Assembly: GCA_023205875.1 (NCBI GenBank)
Contig: CP060755.1
Span: 496,001-560,000 of the forward strand
Direction of reading: 5' to 3'
Length of the DNA: 64,000 bases
Source: Chloropicon primus
Lineage: Eukaryota; Chlorophyta; Chloropicophyceae; Chloropicales; Chloropicaceae
Below, in pieces: positions 8,975-18,306 of this stretch (positions are counted from its first letter, which is position 1; the number at the start of each line of letters is the position of its first letter). The position numbers and the translations under genes were made by a program. The notes beneath the pieces were generated by a model. It worked only from the letters and a program-made list of their open reading frames with translations. It did not search any database and was not told the origin of the DNA.

Positions 8975-9562
8975 ATGGCGTCGTCGTTGCGTTTGCTTCT
9001 GCGAGGAGGGTCCTCCTCCTCCTCCTCCTCCTCCTCCTCATCATCATCATCATGGTGGTGGTCCTCTGTGGTGGGCGGGTTCCACCGTCGTGGCGGTCGC
9101 GGTGACGGCCACCGTCGGTGGATCAACGTGGGGAGCGAGCTGTACAGCGACGTGCTGGATGGGGAGGAGCCCGGCGTGCACGTCAAGGGGTACGACCAGG
9201 AGGGGAGGTTCGTCATGGGGGACGGGAGGGTGATCAAGTCCCCCCTCCTGTGCTACAGCGGGAAGGTGTTCGTGTGGCGGGGGGTGGAGACGGTCAAGGA
9301 CGTGACGCCGGAGAAGCTGAGCCTGCTTCGGGCGGTGAAGCCGAAGCCGGACATCCTCGTGCTGGGATCGGGCTCGGGGAGCGGCGCGGGGCTTGGGAGC
9401 TCTGCGAGCAGGCTCTCCGAGTGCGTCAGGAGGGCGCTCTACGACCAAAACATAAGCGTGGAGGTCGTCGACACCAGGATTGCGATAAGCACCTTCAACA
9501 TCCTGCAACAGGAGGGCCGGAGGGTTGTCGCGGCTCTGCTCCCGGTGTCGTCCCCCGCCTGA
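8975..9562 (+). CDS. NDUFAF3: Mth938/DUF498 domain protein, NDUFAF3-like complex I assembly factor
   Basis: Intronless, 195 aa from the first in-frame ATG. The leader (MASSLRLLLRGG) runs into a 14-residue serine run coded by (TCC)n(TCA)n and looks mitochondrial. The domain from about residue 47 has the family order: VKGYDQEGRFVMGDGRV, SPLLCYSGKVFVW, KPDILVLGSGSG and VDTRIAISTFNILQQEGRRV. In animals and bacteria this family helps assemble respiratory complex I; function here is by homology. The related AAMDC subgroup is the alternative, less likely because of the leader. Confidence 0.75.
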   Translation: MASSLRLLLRGGSSSSSSSSSSSSSSWWWSSVVGGFHRRGGRGDGHRRWINVGSELYSDVLDGEEPGVHVKGYDQEGRFVMGDGRVIKSPLLCYSGKVFVWRGVETVKDVTPEKLSLLRAVKPKPDILVLGSGSGSGAGLGSSASRLSECVRRALYDQNISVEVVDTRIAISTFNILQQEGRRVVAALLPVSSPA

Positions 9563-10188
9563 TCCACCCCTCTCCTCCCGTGATCAGTGCTACTCTTTCT
9601 CACGACTCTGTATTTAATCAATCAATGAACAGCCGGAGGAGCGGCAATAGAAGCGCGTGCCACCATCTTCTTCTCCTCCCCGTTGGGCCTTTCAGTCGTC
9701 GACCTTTCCGTCGCCCACCGCGAGCGAGGAAAAACCGAAAAAAACACGTGCCGCGACGATGGTGCGCGGGAGGCAGGCCCAGGAGAGAGGCCACTGCGAG
9801 AGTTTGGTCATCCCGCCCCCCCCCCAATCCTCCTCCCCTTCTCTCTCCAAAACCCAGCAGCACAGCACCCTGCCACCGTCTTGCCAACGAGAAGCGGCAA
9901 CCTTTGGAGTGCACCCAAAAGCCCTCCTCCTTGTGACAGAATAATGTTACGACGACGATAGCACAGCACAGCCCTCCCGAGGAAGGCTCCTGAGGACTCC
10001 TCTCCCCATTGTTGCTGTCCTCTTCGCTCTTGATAACAAAATGATGTCTCTCTCCTCCTCGGTCGGAACCCTCACCAGACCATCTATCATTGCTTCATTT
10101 TTTTCCCGGGAAAGACACAATCTTTGGGGTTATTGTACCATCCTAACCTCGAGTAGGCGCTCTTAGGAGGTAGCCTCCCACTTGTGCC
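9563..10188. other. Intergenic, 626 bp
   Basis: 3' end of the NDUFAF3-like gene and promoter of the repeat protein. Open frames here are short and lack codon bias. There is a C-run at 9813-9821 and no recurrent promoter element that I can see. Confidence 0.4.
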
Positions 10189-13100
10189 ATGGGGCGAGGC
10201 CAAGGACACAAGATGATCCGGTATGCGCTCACTCTTGCTTTGCTCCTGGCCCTTGCCTTTGGAGGAAGACCTGCTGTGGCTTCGGAAGAAGTTGAGGTTT
10301 GCGCCGCGGAAGACCTCAAGAATGCTATCGAGTCGGGGACGTACAGGAGGATCATTGTGACTTGTGACCAGCTCATTGGACCGCAGCTCAACTTCAAACC
10401 AACGACGGACTTGACCATCGAGGGAAGGTGTTCGTCGCCAAGCGGTGTGGGTCCCTGCAAGATGACTGCGTTGAACCTGCAGCAACACTCCTCGTGTTCA
10501 GTGGTAGAGGATACGTGCCACTGGAAGCTGGTCGTGAAGAACATGATTTTCGATGGATCCTCCAATGGGTACGGCAACATGATATACTGGAAGTCCGATC
10601 ACTCCAATCAAATGGACGAGGGCGACTTCACGGGCTCGGTGTCGTTTGAGAGTTGCATTTTCAGGAACCTCTTGAACCCAGTCGTCGTCATGACGCGGTT
10701 CGATGTGACGTTCAGTTACTGCTCCTTCAGTGACAATGTCGGCAAAGCTTCGTCGACGCAGAGCATGGGGGGAACAAACTATTTTCCTGGCAGGGGTGGG
10801 GCCATCAGGGTCATCCGCGGCGAGGTTGTTGTCCTGGGTTGCACCTTCGAGAACAACAGCGTTGAGAACTCTGCAACGGGCGAGACGGGTCAGGGATCGA
10901 ACGTCTGGATCGGTGCTCTGAGTGTTCACTCAAGCTTCAGGCCCAAGGTGGAGTTTTCTGGGAGCAACTCGATCACTTCCACTTCCAACACTGTGTATGT
11001 CAAAGTGGATGACGACGGGAACATCTTGGGAAGTGCAGTCGATGTGGCAGCGCCTCCACCAAGTCCACCCCCACCACCGCCGGAAGAAGTTGAGGTTTGC
11101 GCCGCGGAAGACCTCAAGAATGCTATCGAGTCGGGGACGTACAGGAGGATCATTGTGACTTGTGACCAGCTCATTGGACCGCAGCTCAACTTCAAACCAA
11201 CGACGGACTTGACCATCGAGGGAAGGTGTTCGTCGCCAAGCGGTGTGGGTCCCTGCAAGATGACTGCGTTGAACCTGCAGCAACACTCCTCGTGTTCAGT
11301 GGTAGAGGATACGTGCCACTGGAAGCTGGTCGTGAAGAACATGATTTTCGATGGATCCTCCAATGGGTACGGCAACATGATATACTGGAAGTCCGATCAC
11401 TCCAATCAAATGGACGAGGGCGACTTCACGGGCTCGGTGTCGTTTGAGAGTTGCATTTTCAGGAACCTCTTGAACCCAGTCGTCGTCATGACGCGGTTCG
11501 ATGTGACGTTCAGTTACTGCTCCTTCAGTGACAATGTCGGCAAAGCTTCGTCGACGCAGAGCATGGGGGGAACAAACTATTTTCCTGGCAGGGGTGGGGC
11601 CATCAGGGTCATCCGCGGCGAGGTTGTTGTCCTGGGTTGCACCTTCGAGAACAACAGCGTTGAGAACTCTGCAACGGGCGAGACGGGTCAGGGATCGAAC
11701 GTCTGGATCGGTGCTCTGAGTGTTCACTCAAGCTTCAGGCCCAAGGTGGAGTTTTCTGGGAGCAACTCGATCACTTCCACTTCCAACACTGTGTATGTCA
11801 AAGTGGATGACGACGGGAACATCTTGGGAAGTGCAGTCGATGTGGCAGCACCTCCACCAAGTCCAACCCCACCACCGCCGGAAGAAGTTGAGGTTTGCGC
11901 CGCGGAAGACCTCAAGAATGCTATCGAGTCGGGGACGTACAGGAGGATCATTGTGACTTGTGACCAGCTCATTGGACCGCAGCTCAACTTCAAACCAACG
12001 ACGGACTTGACCATCGAGGGAAGGTGTTCGTCGCCAAGCGGTGTGGGTCCCTGCAAGATGACTGCGTTGAACCTGCAGCAACACTCCTCGTGTTCAGTGG
12101 TAGAGGATACGTGCCACTGGAAGCTGGTCGTGAAGAACATGATTTTCGATGGATCCTCCAATGGGTACGGCAACATGATATACTGGAAGTCCGATCACTC
12201 CAATCAAATGGACGAGGGCGACTTCACGGGCTCGGTGTCGTTTGAGAGTTGCATTTTCAGGAACCTCTTGAACCCAGTCGTCGTCATGACGCGGTTCGAT
12301 GTGACGTTCAGTTACTGCTCCTTCAGTGACAATGTCGGCAAAGCTTCGTCGACGCAGAGCATGGGGGGAACAAACTATTTTCCTGGCAGGGGTGGGGCCA
12401 TCAGGGTCATCCGCGGCGAGGTTGTTGTCCTGGGTTGCACCTTCGAGAACAACAGCGTTGAGAACTCTGCAACGGGCGAGACGGGTCAGGGATCGAACGT
12501 CTGGATCGGTGCTCTGAGTGTTCACTCAAGCTTCAGGCCCAAGGTGGAGTTTTCTGGGAGCAACTCGATCACTTCCACTTCCAACACTGTGTATGTCAAA
12601 GTGGATGACGACGGGAACATCTTGGGAAGTGCAGTCGATGTGGCAGCACCGCCGGGAACTCCACCTCCACCAGTGAATCCCAATCCACCTCCACCAGTGA
12701 ATCCTAACCCACCTCCACCAGTGAACCCCAATCCACCTCCACCAGTGAACCCCAATCCACCTCCACCAGTGAATCCTAACCCACCTCCACCAGTGAACCC
12801 CAATCCACCTCCACCAGTGAATCCTAACCCACCTCCACCAGTGAACCCCAATCCACCTCCACCAGTGAATCCTAACCCACCTCCACCAGTGAATCCTAAC
12901 CCACCTCCACCAGTGAATCCTAACCCACCTCCACCAGTGAACCCTAACCCACCTCCACCAGTGAACCCCAATCCACCTCCACCAGTGAACCCCAATCCAC
13001 CTCCACCAGTGAATCCTAACCCACCTCCACCAGTGAACCCCAATCCACCTCCACCAGTGAATCCTAACCCACCTCCACCAGTGAACCCCAATCCACCTCC

Positions 13101-13380
13101 ACCAGTGAATCCTAACCCACCTCCACCAGTGAACCCCAATCCACCTCCACCAGTGAATCCTAACCCACCTCCACCAGTGAACCCCAATCCACCTCCACCA
13201 GTGAACCCCAATCCACCTCCACCAGTGAATCCTAACCCACCTCCACCAGTGAACCCCAATCCACCTCCACCAGTGAATCCTAACCCACCTCCACCAGTGA
13301 ACCCCAATCCACCTCCACCAGTGAACCCCAATCCACCTCCACCAGTGAACCCCAAATCCACCTCCACCAGTGAATCCTAA
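10189..13380 (+). CDS. Secreted triple-repeat protein with proline spacer (first reading frame)
   Basis: 1063 aa. Signal peptide (ALTLALLLALAFGG) then three units of 266 residues, each beginning EEVEVCAAEDLKNAIESG. Units hold paired Cys and strand-turn patterns (LVVKNMIFDGSS, VSFESCIFRNLL, VTFSYCSFSDN, VVVLGCTFENNS) typical of right-handed beta-helix (pectin-lyase-like) proteins. Units are joined by PPPSPPPPPP linkers, then about 28 VNPNPPPP repeats. One repeat unit near 13351-13359 has an extra A, which shifts frame and meets TAA at 13378. The downstream frame (13370-14179) carries the rest. As read, this product would be secreted and lack the anchor. Likely role is cell wall or extracellular matrix; function not known. 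Confidence 0.75.
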   Translation: MGRGQGHKMIRYALTLALLLALAFGGRPAVASEEVEVCAAEDLKNAIESGTYRRIIVTCDQLIGPQLNFKPTTDLTIEGRCSSPSGVGPCKMTALNLQQHSSCSVVEDTCHWKLVVKNMIFDGSSNGYGNMIYWKSDHSNQMDEGDFTGSVSFESCIFRNLLNPVVVMTRFDVTFSYCSFSDNVGKASSTQSMGGTNYFPGRGGAIRVIRGEVVVLGCTFENNSVENSATGETGQGSNVWIGALSVHSSFRPKVEFSGSNSITSTSNTVYVKVDDDGNILGSAVDVAAPPPSPPPPPPEEVEVCAAEDLKNAIESGTYRRIIVTCDQLIGPQLNFKPTTDLTIEGRCSSPSGVGPCKMTALNLQQHSSCSVVEDTCHWKLVVKNMIFDGSSNGYGNMIYWKSDHSNQMDEGDFTGSVSFESCIFRNLLNPVVVMTRFDVTFSYCSFSDNVGKASSTQSMGGTNYFPGRGGAIRVIRGEVVVLGCTFENNSVENSATGETGQGSNVWIGALSVHSSFRPKVEFSGSNSITSTSNTVYVKVDDDGNILGSAVDVAAPPPSPTPPPPEEVEVCAAEDLKNAIESGTYRRIIVTCDQLIGPQLNFKPTTDLTIEGRCSSPSGVGPCKMTALNLQQHSSCSVVEDTCHWKLVVKNMIFDGSSNGYGNMIYWKSDHSNQMDEGDFTGSVSFESCIFRNLLNPVVVMTRFDVTFSYCSFSDNVGKASSTQSMGGTNYFPGRGGAIRVIRGEVVVLGCTFENNSVENSATGETGQGSNVWIGALSVHSSFRPKVEFSGSNSITSTSNTVYVKVDDDGNILGSAVDVAAPPGTPPPPVNPNPPPPVNPNPPPPVNPNPPPPVNPNPPPPVNPNPPPPVNPNPPPPVNPNPPPPVNPNPPPPVNPNPPPPVNPNPPPPVNPNPPPPVNPNPPPPVNPNPPPPVNPNPPPPVNPNPPPPVNPNPPPPVNPNPPPPVNPNPPPPVNPNPPPPVNPNPPPPVNPNPPPPVNPNPPPPVNPNPPPPVNPNPPPPVNPNPPPPVNPNPPPPVNPNPPPPVNPNPPPPVNPKSTSTSES
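10284..11081. repeat. 798-bp tandem unit 1
   Basis: First of three head-to-tail units; identical to unit 2 apart from a couple of bases in the proline linker. Confidence 0.95.
11082..11879. repeat. 798-bp tandem unit 2
   Basis: Second unit. Lack of silent differences over about 770 bp shows very recent duplication or ongoing homogenisation. Confidence 0.95.
11880..12655. repeat. 798-bp tandem unit 3
   Basis: Third unit; diverges only at its end, where the linker becomes the VNPNPPPP array. Confidence 0.95.
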
Positions 13381-13490
13381 CCCACCTCCACCAGTGAACC
13401 CCAATCCACCTCCACCAGTGAACCCCAATCCACCTCCACCAGTGAATCCTAACCCACCTCCACCAGTGAACCCCAATCCACCTCCACCAA
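12661..13490. repeat. 24-bp proline minisatellite, about 34 copies
   Basis: Unit CCACCTCCACCAGTGAATCC plus four bases, coding VNPNPPPP. Two synonymous unit types (AATCCTAAC and AACCCCAAT) alternate, hinting at a 48-bp higher-order unit. One unit near 13351 is 25 bp. Confidence 0.95.
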
Positions 13491-14179
13491 TGAGCCCGTC
13501 CCCCCCACCACCACCACCTGAAAAGAAGGACGAGCCTACTTTCAAGGTAGGTTTCAAGCTCGTCTTTGAGAATGTCGATTACGACAAGCTGCAGGCAGAT
13601 GGGAAGCTGCAGTCACTTGCTGAAGACGTGAGGCGATCCTGGGCCCTTACAGCTGGCGTGCCAATTGAGGCAGTCGTGGTAACACTGAAGAAAGGAAGTC
13701 TGATCACAGAAGTGGAGATCAATTTTGAGGGGCAAGACAAGAAGGGCGATGCCGAGAAAGCCCAAGAAGGCGTGAAAAATTATGAGCTCGTCGTGGATGT
13801 CATTCAAACCAGTCCTGCGCTGAGCTCGGCCTTGGGCATACAAGACACGAGCACCTTGACCGCGGCCACGACGAAAACTTTCACCAGGATTGAAGGGAAA
13901 GTTCAGCTCACTGAAGAGTCTGGCTCGAGCGACGGTTCGTGGCTATCTTCCGGGAAGCGGGTTGTAATTCTGGTCTTTGGAGGACTCGTTATCGTCACCC
14001 TAGGATTCTGCGGTCTGAGTAGGAGGTACTCGAAGAAGAAGCCGCAAGATTACCTCGCAAAAGCGAAGCAGGCGGACAGAATGAGACAGGAACAGGAACT
14101 GCTTCCCACTCACATCAGCACGAACAAAATCAATTCGAACAAGTTCGTCACGATGAACCCCCTGTCCGCCGGATTGTAA
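13370..14179 (+). CDS. Membrane-anchor portion of the triple-repeat protein (second reading frame)
   Basis: Continues VNPNPPPP in frame 2 right after the shifted unit, then SPSPPPPPPEKK, a folded domain of about 110 residues (FKVGFKLVFENVDYDKLQ ... GVPIEAVVVTLKKGSLITEV) resembling SEA-like domains of algal surface proteins, a transmembrane helix (VVILVFGGLVIVTLGFCGL) and a basic tail of about 60 residues. It has no signal peptide, so it is best read as the C-terminal part of the upstream gene. The break is a sequencing or assembly indel in the repeat, an allele, or much less likely a programmed frameshift. Intact, the gene would make a type I surface protein of about 1320 residues. Confidence 0.7.
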   Translation: MNPNPPPPVNPNPPPPVNPNPPPPVNPNPPPPVNPNPPPPMSPSPPPPPPEKKDEPTFKVGFKLVFENVDYDKLQADGKLQSLAEDVRRSWALTAGVPIEAVVVTLKKGSLITEVEINFEGQDKKGDAEKAQEGVKNYELVVDVIQTSPALSSALGIQDTSTLTAATTKTFTRIEGKVQLTEESGSSDGSWLSSGKRVVILVFGGLVIVTLGFCGLSRRYSKKKPQDYLAKAKQADRMRQEQELLPTHISTNKINSNKFVTMNPLSAGL

Positions 14180-14450
14180 ACAAGTTATGAACTTTTTTTG
14201 AATTTATATATACTTATCATTCATCTATCCCAATCTTGTCTTGCTCTCCACCGTCTTGCCTCTGGTCTGGACATCACCATCGGCATGACTCCCTCCCCTT
14301 CCTTTCCTCAACGCTTGGCTTCCCCTCCACGACAGGCAGCCGTCACCGTCACAATCTGCAGACTCAGGCCGGAGCCGGAGCCGGAGGAGGAGGCTTGGCC
14401 CGAAGAGAGCGAAGACAGAGGGTTGGTACGGGCCAACGAACGCGAGAAAG

Positions 14451-15821
14451 ATGAAGTTAGACGCGAACATGCTTCGTTACTTGTCCAAGGAAGACTTTCG
14501 TGTCCTCACGGCGGTCGAAATGGGACAGAAAAACCACGAGATGGTTCCGACACAACTTGTTAGTGCCATCTCGGGCCTCAGGCATGGCGGTTCATACAAG
14601 GTTCTGAGGACGCTGCTGAGGCACAAGCTCATCCATCACGAGAACAAGAAGTACGACGGGTACAGGCTGACGACTTTGGGCTACGACTACTTGGCGCTGA
14701 GGGCGTTGTGCGCCAGAGGGGTGATAAGCGGTGTGGGTAGGCAGATAGGAGTGGGAAAGGAGAGCGACGTGTACGAGGTGGTGGACGAGGAGGGGAACTT
14801 GTGCGTGTGCAAGTTCCACCGGTTGGGAAGGACGAGTTTCCGAGCGGTCAAGACGAAGAGGGACTACCTCAAGCACAGGTCGAACTACTCTTGGCTTTAT
14901 CTGTCTCGCCTGGCAGCCAGGAAGGAGTTCGACTTCATGCGGGCTCTTGGAGAGAGCGGCCTGCCTGTGCCAGAGGCCATCGATCACAACAGGCACTGCG
15001 TCGTCATGTCGATTGTGGAAGCCAGGCCCTTGTCTCAAGTGGTGCGGCTGAGCGATCCGGCGAAAGTCTACAAGCAAATCATGCAGAACATGGTGGACCT
15101 CGCAAAACTTGGGCTCGTGCACTGCGACTTCAACGAGTTCAACATCATGCTCAGCGACGAGGAGGACATCACCGTGATCGATTTCCCTCAAATGATCTCT
15201 GTGAAGCACAAGAACGCCGCCCAGCTCTTTCAGAGGGACGTGGACTGCGTCGTGAAGTTCTTTACTAGAAAGGTGAAGTACAGCCCGGACGAGGACGTGC
15301 TTGGGGATCTCGCGTATCCTGACCTGGACGACATCGTTGAAGGCATGGACTTGGATGACCCTTCCTCCTTGGACAGGGTGCTCAAGGCCTCCGGGTTCAA
15401 GTCGAGAATGCACGAAAAAGATGGCAGCGACGGCGATGGCAGCAGCGAGGGTCCGAGCGACGCGGAGGACAGCGAGGACGATTCCCTCTTCGGAAGCGAC
15501 GGCGAGGGACCAAGCCCCAAGGAGGTTTTGGAAAGCTTCGATGGCATAAAACTGCGGGAGGGCGCGGATGGAGACGAGCCCTCCAGCAGTGGTGCCGACG
15601 AGGCGGGGGATCTTGATGGATTGCTGCAATTTGCGAAGAGCCACGACGAGCCAGAGGCGGCTGAATCTGAAGGATGGACCGCTCGCCACTCTTCAAGAAA
15701 GCCGAAAGCGGCCAATGGTCGCAGCAAGCCAAAGACAAAGACGAATGCGAACAAGGACAAGTCAGGAAGGAGACACCAAGGAGTGAAACATAAGGTTCGG
15801 ATATCAAAATCGGATTACTGA
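14451..15821 (+). CDS. RIOK2: RIO2 atypical kinase, 40S ribosome maturation
   Basis: Intronless, 456 aa. N-terminal winged helix (residues 1-90: MLRYLSKEDFRVLTAVEMG), then the RIO kinase: ATP loop GVGKESDVYEV, Lys in VCKFHRLGRTSF, catalytic loop HCDFNEFNIML and metal Asp in VIDFPQMIS. The C-terminal 130 residues are acidic and Ser-rich and end in a basic KHKVRISKSDY segment. RIO2 acts as an ATPase in late cytoplasmic pre-40S maturation. The stop codon is only 31 bp from the convergent neighbour's stop. Confidence 0.95.
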   Translation: MKLDANMLRYLSKEDFRVLTAVEMGQKNHEMVPTQLVSAISGLRHGGSYKVLRTLLRHKLIHHENKKYDGYRLTTLGYDYLALRALCARGVISGVGRQIGVGKESDVYEVVDEEGNLCVCKFHRLGRTSFRAVKTKRDYLKHRSNYSWLYLSRLAARKEFDFMRALGESGLPVPEAIDHNRHCVVMSIVEARPLSQVVRLSDPAKVYKQIMQNMVDLAKLGLVHCDFNEFNIMLSDEEDITVIDFPQMISVKHKNAAQLFQRDVDCVVKFFTRKVKYSPDEDVLGDLAYPDLDDIVEGMDLDDPSSLDRVLKASGFKSRMHEKDGSDGDGSSEGPSDAEDSEDDSLFGSDGEGPSPKEVLESFDGIKLREGADGDEPSSSGADEAGDLDGLLQFAKSHDEPEAAESEGWTARHSSRKPKAANGRSKPKTKTNANKDKSGRRHQGVKHKVRISKSDY

Positions 15822-15852
15822 GCGTTTTATCTTTATCGTACAACATCCCCTT

Positions 15853-17733
15853 TCAGCACGTTGGGCTTCTTTCGTACTTTGGTGGGAAGCTAGGGCAGGC
15901 CTCCGCCATGTGGGAGCTCATGTCAACCGTGTTATGGTCGTTCAAGTGCAAAGTGTACTTGCCCATGATTTGACACACTTTCGTGTCCCCACCTTGGTGC
16001 TGCGAGCCCTCGCCACTGTCGCACTCTTCAGGAAAGTCAAAATTGGCATCAAATATTCCAAGCTTGTGAACATCGTAAGGGGTGAACTCGCCGCAATTCA
16101 CTTTGTTCCCTATTTCCTGGAACAGCCCCGCCTCCTTCCATATTCTGCACACGAAGACGCTGCAGACCATCGCGGGACCCGTTTGGGTCATGTTTGGGAA
16201 CATCTGGTACTCCCACCCATCTTGCTCGGGGATGGCTGGAAGTCCAGAAAGGAACTGCGTTGAATCCATCCCCTCTGGCTTCTTCTCCAGGTACGTTCGG
16301 AACAAGTCGAGAGTGTGCAAGCCAGTGGTCCCGACCCTTTTGTTGAAGGCCTGGAGCCAAATTTTCTGCGCCACCGAGGTGGACACTCTGTCGAAAAAGA
16401 TCGCCAGCACCTCGAGGAGGATCCAGGAAAAGCACCTGTCGTACTTGGGAGGGATGCATGGGTAGTTTGCCTCAAAGGTGTCAAGCCAGGAGAAAAGCAT
16501 GTTCTCGTACCCGTAGTCCAGGCCCTCGACGGATTCGAAAAACTCCCAGGCTTGGACCTCGTTGAACTTCCTTCTGTATTCCGGAGCGAGAGGCGCCCAG
16601 ACGACGTGATGCTCTGCCTTGGAGGCCTTCTGCAGCCACTCCTCAAACGGAGTGCACTGTATGCCGTTCGTGTCCCAGTAAGCATCCTTCGCCGTGCTCT
16701 CGCAGATGTGAAGGCCTCCTGGACCCTCGACCTCCGGTTTCCTCAAGGCAATTGCGGTGTGCCCCGTGGTCGACCCCGTGGCCCAAGCCAGCATTGGGTC
16801 CAATCCGTCGAGCCTCAAGATGCCCATGAAGTCCCCGCTGTGGATCAAGCTGGAGTTCAAGCTGATGGGTCCCGTCCCTTGGCCACCATTCCTGGGCTCC
16901 ATGTACGGTTTGATCTGCTGGTACTGCCTCAGGAACTCGAGGTTGTCCCTCTCGCTGTAGGGGTTCACGTCCTGCGTGCCGAACGGGACGAAGAGGGAAA
17001 GCGTGTGGTAGACATCTTCGATGATGCTCGCCCAGCTTCCCTTCCTGAACAAGAAAACGTGGAGTCCCCTGTTGTAGAGGTACCACATCTCTTGCTCGGT
17101 CAGCTCCTTTGTGGTCCAGATGACCTTGTGGGTCCCTCCTTGACCAAAGTTGAGCATCTTGAAGCCACTGCCGGAGAACACCACCATGCTTTCCACGCAA
17201 GGCTTGTACCACTCCCCCTTCGCCTCCGCCAAATAGAAGATCATGCGGAGCTCCGTTCCCACCCCCTCCCTGATGTCCATCTCGAACCCAACCTCCTTGT
17301 AGCAGTGGCCCTCGACCACATGGCCCTGCACGCTCTCGGGCATGAGCGTCCCGACGTAGTCAGGGATGAAGCCGAACCACTCGGGGTCGGCCCCGCCTAC
17401 CTTCTCGGACTCCCTCACCCTTCTTCCGGCATACTCTCTCAACTCCTCCCGGAGCTTGCCCTGGAGTCTCTCCGTCGAGAGCTCGTCGAAGGAGAACTGA
17501 GGTCCAAGGAATCCTCTGGGCCACGCCCAAGACGCGTTGCTCCCCGGTTCCGCTCCCTCAGGAGTCTCGAAGAACGTGTCCACGAGTGACTCCCTCTCCC
17601 TCTCGTGCCTCAACCTCTGCGCCGCGAAGGAACGAGACTCTCTCCTCCCTCCCCTCGCGCAGTAGCAACCGTCCAAGAACACGAGGCAACACAAGGCGGA
17701 CACCACCAGTAACGCTCGCGTCATGCCTCTCAT
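15853..17733 (-). CDS. Secreted papain-fold (NlpC/P60-YiiX-like) candidate, conserved protist family
   Basis: Intronless, 626 aa from the ATG at 17733 (a second ATG follows at 17724). A signal peptide, RALLVVSALCCLVFLDGCYC, gives an endomembrane or extracellular product. Residues 295-400 contain SGDFMGILRLDGLDPMLAWATG, GHTAIAL (H325) and HICESTAKDAYW, then LDYGYENMLFSWLDT: an order like permuted papain-fold peptidases or acyltransferases, where the conserved GH is catalytic and Cys lies elsewhere. Several Cys in the C-terminal half suggest disulfides. I recall related proteins in other protists, but substrate is unknown. Confidence 0.6.
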   Translation of the reverse strand: MRGMTRALLVVSALCCLVFLDGCYCARGGRRESRSFAAQRLRHERERESLVDTFFETPEGAEPGSNASWAWPRGFLGPQFSFDELSTERLQGKLREELREYAGRRVRESEKVGGADPEWFGFIPDYVGTLMPESVQGHVVEGHCYKEVGFEMDIREGVGTELRMIFYLAEAKGEWYKPCVESMVVFSGSGFKMLNFGQGGTHKVIWTTKELTEQEMWYLYNRGLHVFLFRKGSWASIIEDVYHTLSLFVPFGTQDVNPYSERDNLEFLRQYQQIKPYMEPRNGGQGTGPISLNSSLIHSGDFMGILRLDGLDPMLAWATGSTTGHTAIALRKPEVEGPGGLHICESTAKDAYWDTNGIQCTPFEEWLQKASKAEHHVVWAPLAPEYRRKFNEVQAWEFFESVEGLDYGYENMLFSWLDTFEANYPCIPPKYDRCFSWILLEVLAIFFDRVSTSVAQKIWLQAFNKRVGTTGLHTLDLFRTYLEKKPEGMDSTQFLSGLPAIPEQDGWEYQMFPNMTQTGPAMVCSVFVCRIWKEAGLFQEIGNKVNCGEFTPYDVHKLGIFDANFDFPEECDSGEGSQHQGGDTKVCQIMGKYTLHLNDHNTVDMSSHMAEACPSFPPKYERSPTC

Positions 17734-17940
17734 GCTCGCCACCTCGTCGGAACAAAGCAGGAAAACGAAGACAAAAACGCGAGTCCTTAACTACCTTCGA
17801 CCCTCCACTCAACCCTCGCCCTTGGACTCGTCCCCTCCCTCCTCTCCCTCTCTCTCTTCCACCTCTCTCCTGGTTTCCCCTCTCTCGACTGGCCACGAAA
17901 ATGGCCACGAAATCCTCACCAAACCGTCTATCCTTTCACG

Positions 17941-17975
17941 CGACACCTCGTTCGAAAGAGCAAGAGACGAAGCTT
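17941..17975 (-). promoter_or_regulatory. Recurrent promoter element, copy 3
   Basis: Minus strand reads AAGCTTCGTCTCTTGCTC then TTTCGAACGAGG. Located about 210 bp upstream of the papain-fold gene ATG in the 573-bp divergent region 17734-18306, which has no gene. Confidence 0.7.
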
Positions 17976-18212
17976 CTTATTTCCCCCTCCTTTTTCGACA
18001 CTCTTCCCCACCCTGGTTGCCGTGGCCTCCTCTCCGTCACCTCTCCGTCGCCTCGAGCGTCGCCTTCTGCCTCGAGAGAATTGCCCTATGGATGAGGGGA
18101 CTGCTGAGTCACTCACTCGAGGAGGGCGAAGGTGACGAGGGGAAGGACGAACTTGGCGACGTCTTACGCACGAAGCGTGGGATGAAAGGGGAAGAGAATG
18201 AAATGAACGGAA

Positions 18213-18240
18213 GGTACGTCTCGAGGGCTTTCGATTGGTG
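18213..18240 (+). promoter_or_regulatory. Recurrent promoter element, copy 4 (short form)
   Basis: GGTACGTCTCGAGGGC then TTTCGATTGG, 67 bp upstream of the F-box-like gene ATG; nearly the same as the copy before VPS53. Confidence 0.7.
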
Positions 18241-18306
18241 TGCGCTGTCCTAGCCTAGCCTTTTGATGGAGGAATTTGACGGAAGGGAAGGCGATGAGGT
18301 GATGTG

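Noticed and set aside
10284-12655. Tandem 798-bp units as a mobile element or array
   Set aside because: No terminal repeats or transposase; units are in frame within one coding sequence.
12526-13557. Minus-strand frames rich in GVHWWRW or GFTGGGGL
   Set aside because: They are the reverse of the 24-bp proline minisatellite, not independent proteins.
17558-17908. Arg/Gly-rich frames over simple G/A promoter stretches
   Set aside because: Composition follows low-complexity DNA; similar frames appear at every purine-rich promoter (4027, 7667, 29281, 61577).
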